64,000 nt of DNA from Amycolatopsis lexingtonensis. GTDB lineage: Bacteria; Actinomycetota; Actinomycetes; Mycobacteriales; Pseudonocardiaceae. The translations under genes and the position numbers were made by a program. The notes under the pieces are model-generated. The model did not search any database, was not told where the DNA came from, and saw nothing but the letters and a program-made list of their open reading frames with translations. The DNA is taken from positions 3,040,501-3,104,500 of the forward strand of contig NZ_JADBEG010000001.1 in NCBI RefSeq assembly GCF_014873755.1. Direction: 5' to 3'. Positions 60,744-64,000 of this stretch are shown piece after piece (positions within the stretch are counted from its first letter, which is position 1; every line of letters begins with the position of its first letter).

Positions 60744-61193
60744 ATGCGCCGGATCGCCATCGCCTTCGCGGCGACCGTCTCCATCGTCGTGCTGCTGTTC
60801 AGCTACCGCACCAGCACCGACCAGACCCCGGTCGCCACCGGCCGCCCGCTCGGTGCCACCCCACCGTCCCGCACGACCGGCCCGGCCACCGCCACCGCCA
60901 CCGCCGCGGGCGGCGGCGACGGGACGTTCACCGGAGACGCCGCCGACACCCGCTACGGGCCGGTCCAGGTGCGGATCACCGTCGCGGGCGGCAAGATCAC
61001 CGACGCCCAGGCCGTCGAGTACCCTCAGGAAAGCGGCCGCGACGTCCGGATCAACTCCGCGGCCGTACCGGAGCTGAACCAGGAGACGCTGCAGGCCCAG
61101 AGCGCGCAGATCGACACGGTCAGCGGCGCCACCTACACCTCCGAGGGCTACCAGCAGTCGCTGCAGTCGGCCCTCGACCAGGCCCACCGGTGA
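60744..61193 (+). CDS. Extracytoplasmic FMN-binding domain protein
   Basis: 149 residues: an N-terminal signal anchor (RRIAIAFAATVSIVVLLF), a Thr/Ala/Pro-rich linker, and an FMN_bind domain (about 65-147). DTVSGATYTS near the C-terminus is the ApbE target motif, where FMN is joined covalently to the second Thr of SGATYT. ATG 60744 after GGAAAGGACTTCCG. Overlaps apbE by 4 bp, consistent with a substrate-enzyme pair. Confidence 0.92.
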   Translation: MRRIAIAFAATVSIVVLLFSYRTSTDQTPVATGRPLGATPPSRTTGPATATATAAGGGDGTFTGDAADTRYGPVQVRITVAGGKITDAQAVEYPQESGRDVRINSAAVPELNQETLQAQSAQIDTVSGATYTSEGYQQSLQSALDQAHR

Positions 61194-61927
61194 GCACAAG
61201 GCTTCGCCGGTCCTGGACCCGGCCGGTCATGGGGACGGCGGCCAGCCTCCACCTGCGCGGCCCGCGCATCGACTCCGACCCCGCCGTCGAACCGGCCGTG
61301 GCGGCGGTGTTCGGGCACCTGCGGGCCGCCGACGAGCTGTTCAGCACCTACCGCCCCGGCAGCCAGGTCAGCGCACTGCGCCGCCATGAACTCCCCCGCG
61401 AGGAACGGCACCCGTGGCTGACCGAAGTCCTGGAGCTGTGCGAAGAAGCGCGCGACCGCACCGCCGGCTACTTCGACGCGTGGGCGCCCGGTGGCTTCGA
61501 CCCGTCCGGTCTGGTGAAGGGCTGGGCGGCCGAGCGGGCCGCCGCGCACGTCTCCCGCCTCCGCGGGTTCGACCACTACCTCAACGTCGGCGGCGACATC
61601 ACCGGCCGGGTCGGCCTCGCGAGCGCCCCGCCGTGGCGGGTCGCCGTCGAAGACCCGGTCACCGAAGCGGCGTTCCTGGCGATCCTCGACCTGCGCGACG
61701 GCGGTGTCGCGACCTCCGGCACGGCCGCCCGCGGCGCGCACATCGTCGACCCGCACACCGGCACCCACCCGCGCGACCTGCTCGCCGTGACGGTGACCGG
61801 CCCGACCCTGCTGTGGGCCGACGTCTTCGCCACGGCCGCGTTCGCCCGCGGTGGCGAAGACGTCGCCGACTGGGTCGCGACGCGCGCGCCCGGTTACCGC
61901 GTCGCCGCCCTCGCCCGCGCACCGTGA
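61190..61927 (+). CDS. apbE: FAD:protein FMN transferase
   Basis: 245 residues from GTG 61190. RPVMGTAASL, FSTYRPGSQVSAL, DPSGLVKGWAAERA, YLNVGGDI, ATSGTAARGAHIVDPHTG and ADVFATAAFARGG follow the ApbE motif order. Uses FAD and Mg to attach FMN to a Thr of the target. No signal peptide is evident, unlike classical periplasmic ApbE, so flavinylation may occur in the cytosol or the enzyme is exported otherwise. Target most likely the preceding gene. Confidence 0.93.
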   Translation: MSTRLRRSWTRPVMGTAASLHLRGPRIDSDPAVEPAVAAVFGHLRAADELFSTYRPGSQVSALRRHELPREERHPWLTEVLELCEEARDRTAGYFDAWAPGGFDPSGLVKGWAAERAAAHVSRLRGFDHYLNVGGDITGRVGLASAPPWRVAVEDPVTEAAFLAILDLRDGGVATSGTAARGAHIVDPHTGTHPRDLLAVTVTGPTLLWADVFATAAFARGGEDVADWVATRAPGYRVAALARAP

Positions 61928-61970
61928 CCACACCCCGCCGCCACGTCCCTCACCCTCCACAAAGGACACC

Positions 61971-62498
61971 ATGACCACCGTCAACGGCCTGCCCGCCCAC
62001 GTGCTGCTCGTGCACGCGATCGTCGTCCTGCTCCCCCTCTCCGCCCTGCTGCTGGTGCTCACCGCCCTCTGGCCGGCCGCACGCGCCAAGCTCGCCGGCC
62101 CGAACGCGATCCTGTCCGTCGTCGTGGTGGCGCTCGTCCCGGTCACCACCGAAGCCGGCGAATGGCTGGAACGCCGCGTCGCCTCGACGCCGCTCCTGCG
62201 GAACCACACCGAACTCGGCGACACCGCGCTGTGGGTCGCGCTCCCGGTGGCCGTGCTCGCGCTCGTCGTCTGGTGGCGACGGCGGGAGAGCCTCCGCACC
62301 CCGGCGAACGACACGAGCGCCCGCCGGACGTTCCTGGCCCCGGCATCGACCGCGGTGACCGTCGTCCTTTCGGTGCTGGCGGTCGGAGCCGCGGGCGCGG
62401 CGGTGTTCGACGTCTACCGCATCGGCGACTCCGGGGCGCAGGCCAGCTGGCAAGGCCAGTTCAGCACCGTGCCGGCCCCCCGCGGCCCGGGCGGGTGA
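61971..62498 (+). CDS. DUF2231 membrane protein
   Basis: 175 residues. GLPAHVLLVHAIVVLLPLSALLLVL is the DUF2231 opening (conserved H-x-L-LVH motif), with further helices about 43-62, 82-100 and 120-142. The middle RNHTELGDTALWV histidine is also typical. Function unknown; relatives sit beside electron-transfer genes. ATG 61971 after AAAGGACACC, 43 bp after apbE. Confidence 0.82.
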   Translation: MTTVNGLPAHVLLVHAIVVLLPLSALLLVLTALWPAARAKLAGPNAILSVVVVALVPVTTEAGEWLERRVASTPLLRNHTELGDTALWVALPVAVLALVVWWRRRESLRTPANDTSARRTFLAPASTAVTVVLSVLAVGAAGAAVFDVYRIGDSGAQASWQGQFSTVPAPRGPGG

Positions 62499-62564
62499 GC
62501 CCCGCCGGCGACGCCGCTCATCACGCGGCGAGGCCACTCTGCCGCCGGTGACCCGCTCGCCCAC

Positions 62565-62617
62565 GTCTTGAATGACTCATTCAGGACCTCCGAAGACCTG
62601 AATGAGTCATTCAAGAC
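62565..62617. terminator. Bidirectional hairpin terminator, second copy of the 20699 type
   Basis: A perfect 21-bp stem (62565-62585 with 62597-62617) and an 11-base loop, between convergent genes. The arms and most of the loop are the same as at 20699-20757, about 42 kb away, so this is a dispersed repeat. Confidence 0.8.
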
Positions 62618-62681
62618 ACCGGCACGACGCTGCGGACCGCACCGACGCGACTTTGCCGGGACTCGGGCGCCTGCGACGCCC

Positions 62682-64000
62682 CTACCGCCATCGCCGCCGC
62701 GACGTGCCCAGCACGAGCGCCGCGCCGGTGGTGGTCGTGAGGAAGGCGCCCAGCGCGAGCCAGGCGACCGCCACGCCCGTCTCGGCCAAGCCCCGCGAAG
62801 GCGTCGACGCCGACCGCGCCGCCGGTGCCGCGGCCGGTGCGGGGCGGACGGCGGGCGGCGTCGCGGGATCCGGATCGCGCTGGTACGGGCCGGGAACGAC
62901 GAAGTACAGGTGGCGGTAGGGATGGTCGGGGTCCACCCCGTTCTCCCCGTCGCGCACCACGAACTCCGGGTCGGAGTAGACCAGCTGCCACGGTCCCACG
63001 ATCCCGAAGTCGTACAGGCCGGCCGGCACGCCGAAGAACGTGAAGCCGCCACTGCTGCCGCTCACCGCGCGGGCGACGACCGCTCCGGTGACCTGGCTCT
63101 TCAGGTAGACCTTCACCCCGGGCAGGGGATCGCTGTTGGGCAGCCCGAGTTGCGGCTTGTCGCGGAAGAGCCCGAGGTAGCCGTCGACCCGGGGAGCCAG
63201 GCCGCCGGGGATCCTCGCGGTCGCCTGGAGGGAGCCCGTGCCGTTCAGGTTCGGCGGCGTGCCGACGGTGCAATGGACGCGCAGGTAGCCCTCGGTGAAC
63301 TCTTCGGCCGTGATCCGGACCGTCATGCCGAAGATCCGCCGCTGCCCGGCCGGGATGGCCACTCCGGGCCCGCCTTCGGCCAGCACGCCGGTCTCGACCT
63401 GGCCCGAACCGGTGGCCCAGCACGCCGCGGTCAGGTGCGCGAGCGTCGCCTGCCCCTTGTTGGTCAAGTTCAGGGTCAGGTGGGCGACCTCGTCCTTCCG
63501 GTACACCGGCCGCGTGAACGCCATCGAAGCGGACAGCCAGGTGTCGACCGAGGGCGCGGCGCGGATCAGGAGGTCGGGATCGCCGGTACCGGTCACCTCG
63601 GCACCCGGGCCCAGCAGGAACCAGCCGGGAGCGGGCCCGAACCAGGTGTAGTAGCTGCCGGCCGGCAGGTCCGGGAAGGTGAAGCGCCCGCGGGCGTCGG
63701 TGGTCGTGCTGCGCTGGACCGTCGGAACGCCACCCGAGGTGTTCGCCGCGAGCCCGGCCAGCGCCTCGCCGGGATCCATCGCGCCGTTCCCGTTCCGGTC
63801 GCCGTAGACGGTTCCGCGGAGGCTCCCGCTGACGTGCGTGACCGGGACGGAGACGGTGACGGTGTTGTCCGCCGGATCGGCGTCCGGCTCGCCGGCGGGC
63901 AGGGCCGCCGTGACGGTGAGCGTCACCGGGCCGGAGGTGGTGGTCACGTACCCGGCGGCGCTGCCCGTCACGGTCTGCCCGGGTTCGACCGGCACGCCCA
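62682..64000 (-). CDS. Sortase-anchored surface protein with SdrD/Cna-B-like domains (5' end beyond window)
   Basis: At least 438 residues visible, N-terminus missing. A beta-rich repeat (DADPADNTVTVSVPVTH) is followed by an SdrD_B-like domain (GTVYGDRNGNGAMDPGEALAG, RGRFTFPDLPAGSYYTW), a middle domain, and a second fold of the same kind ending GFTFFGVPAGLYDFGIVG. A Pro/Ala-rich wall spanner leads to LAETG, a hydrophobic helix and RRRWR: a class E sortase signal. A cell-surface structural or adhesive protein; no enzyme domain seen. Confidence 0.82.
   Translation of the reverse strand, partial: GVPVEPGQTVTGSAAGYVTTTSGPVTLTVTAALPAGEPDADPADNTVTVSVPVTHVSGSLRGTVYGDRNGNGAMDPGEALAGLAANTSGGVPTVQRSTTTDARGRFTFPDLPAGSYYTWFGPAPGWFLLGPGAEVTGTGDPDLLIRAAPSVDTWLSASMAFTRPVYRKDEVAHLTLNLTNKGQATLAHLTAACWATGSGQVETGVLAEGGPGVAIPAGQRRIFGMTVRITAEEFTEGYLRVHCTVGTPPNLNGTGSLQATARIPGGLAPRVDGYLGLFRDKPQLGLPNSDPLPGVKVYLKSQVTGAVVARAVSGSSGGFTFFGVPAGLYDFGIVGPWQLVYSDPEFVVRDGENGVDPDHPYRHLYFVVPGPYQRDPDPATPPAVRPAPAAAPAARSASTPSRGLAETGVAVAWLALGAFLTTTTGAALVLGTSRRRWR

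Overview
The window is high-GC (about 70% or more) actinobacterial chromosome. My best guess is a Pseudonocardiales member such as Amycolatopsis. The evidence is a mycobacterial-type DevR/DevS pair, a fused cydDC gene, an LAETG sortase signal, GTG starts, ATGA/GTGA gene overlaps, and long hairpins at gene ends. The genus is inference.

Almost the whole window (about 1-57 kb) reads as one dormancy/hypoxia (DosR/DevR-type) island. It encodes the response regulator DevR (9895-10533), a heme-GAF sensor kinase DevS (7045-8769) and a second, degenerate DevS-like protein (18844-20541). Around them are six universal stress proteins (USPs), four Acg-type nitroreductase-family genes, three CBS-CBS-BON proteins, Hsp20, a CtpF-like P-type ATPase, DUF1876, DUF1918 and DUF2188 proteins, and PPK2 and CHAD proteins that point to polyphosphate. 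In the intergenic promoters I find a recurrent 14-bp element like the mycobacterial DosR box (GGGACTWWAGTCCC), usually as two copies whose starts lie 21-22 bp apart. I count 14 loci, most of them divergent promoters.

Layout: 1-2.5 kb, nitroreductases and a USP. 2.1-6.7 kb (-), operon hsp20 / GNAT-acyl-CoA synthetase / ackA / unknown / Acg-like. 7-10.5 kb, devS, nitroreductase, devR. 10.7-17 kb (+), cydA-cydB-cydDC-GyrI-like. 17-20.5 kb (-), lone ctaD and the second sensor. 20.8-24.7 kb (-), CBS-USP-phosphoketolase. 24.75-30.8 kb (-), eight tightly coupled genes, USP to CHAD. 30.9-36.2 kb, SRPBCC-like, PPK2, nitroreductase, DUF2188, CBS, USP. 36.2-41 kb, Zn-alcohol dehydrogenase, FtsH, SulP. 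41.1-44.2 kb (+), USP, Zn-ribbon, CorA-like, membrane protein. 44.3-54.1 kb (-), a nine-gene operon: class I aldolase, the three subunits of pyruvate:ferredoxin oxidoreductase, a GltD-ferredoxin fusion, DUF1876, flavodoxin, YbdK-type ligase, P-type ATPase. 54.3-57.2 kb, small genes. 57.2-62.5 kb (+), an MprAB-like two-component system followed by a ferric-reductase-like flavoprotein, an FMN-binding protein, ApbE and a DUF2231 protein. 62.7-64 kb (-), a sortase-anchored surface protein cut by the window end.

Working model (inference): when oxygen falls, heme-bound DevS activates DevR. DevR switches on the high-affinity bd oxidase and a substrate-level route to acetate and ATP: phosphoketolase to acetyl-phosphate to AckA, and pyruvate:ferredoxin oxidoreductase to acetyl-CoA to an ADP-forming synthetase. 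The GltD-ferredoxin fusion would pass low-potential electrons to NADP. USP, CBS, Hsp20 and polyphosphate proteins would maintain the resting cell. No tRNA, rRNA, CRISPR array, insertion sequence or prophage gene was seen.
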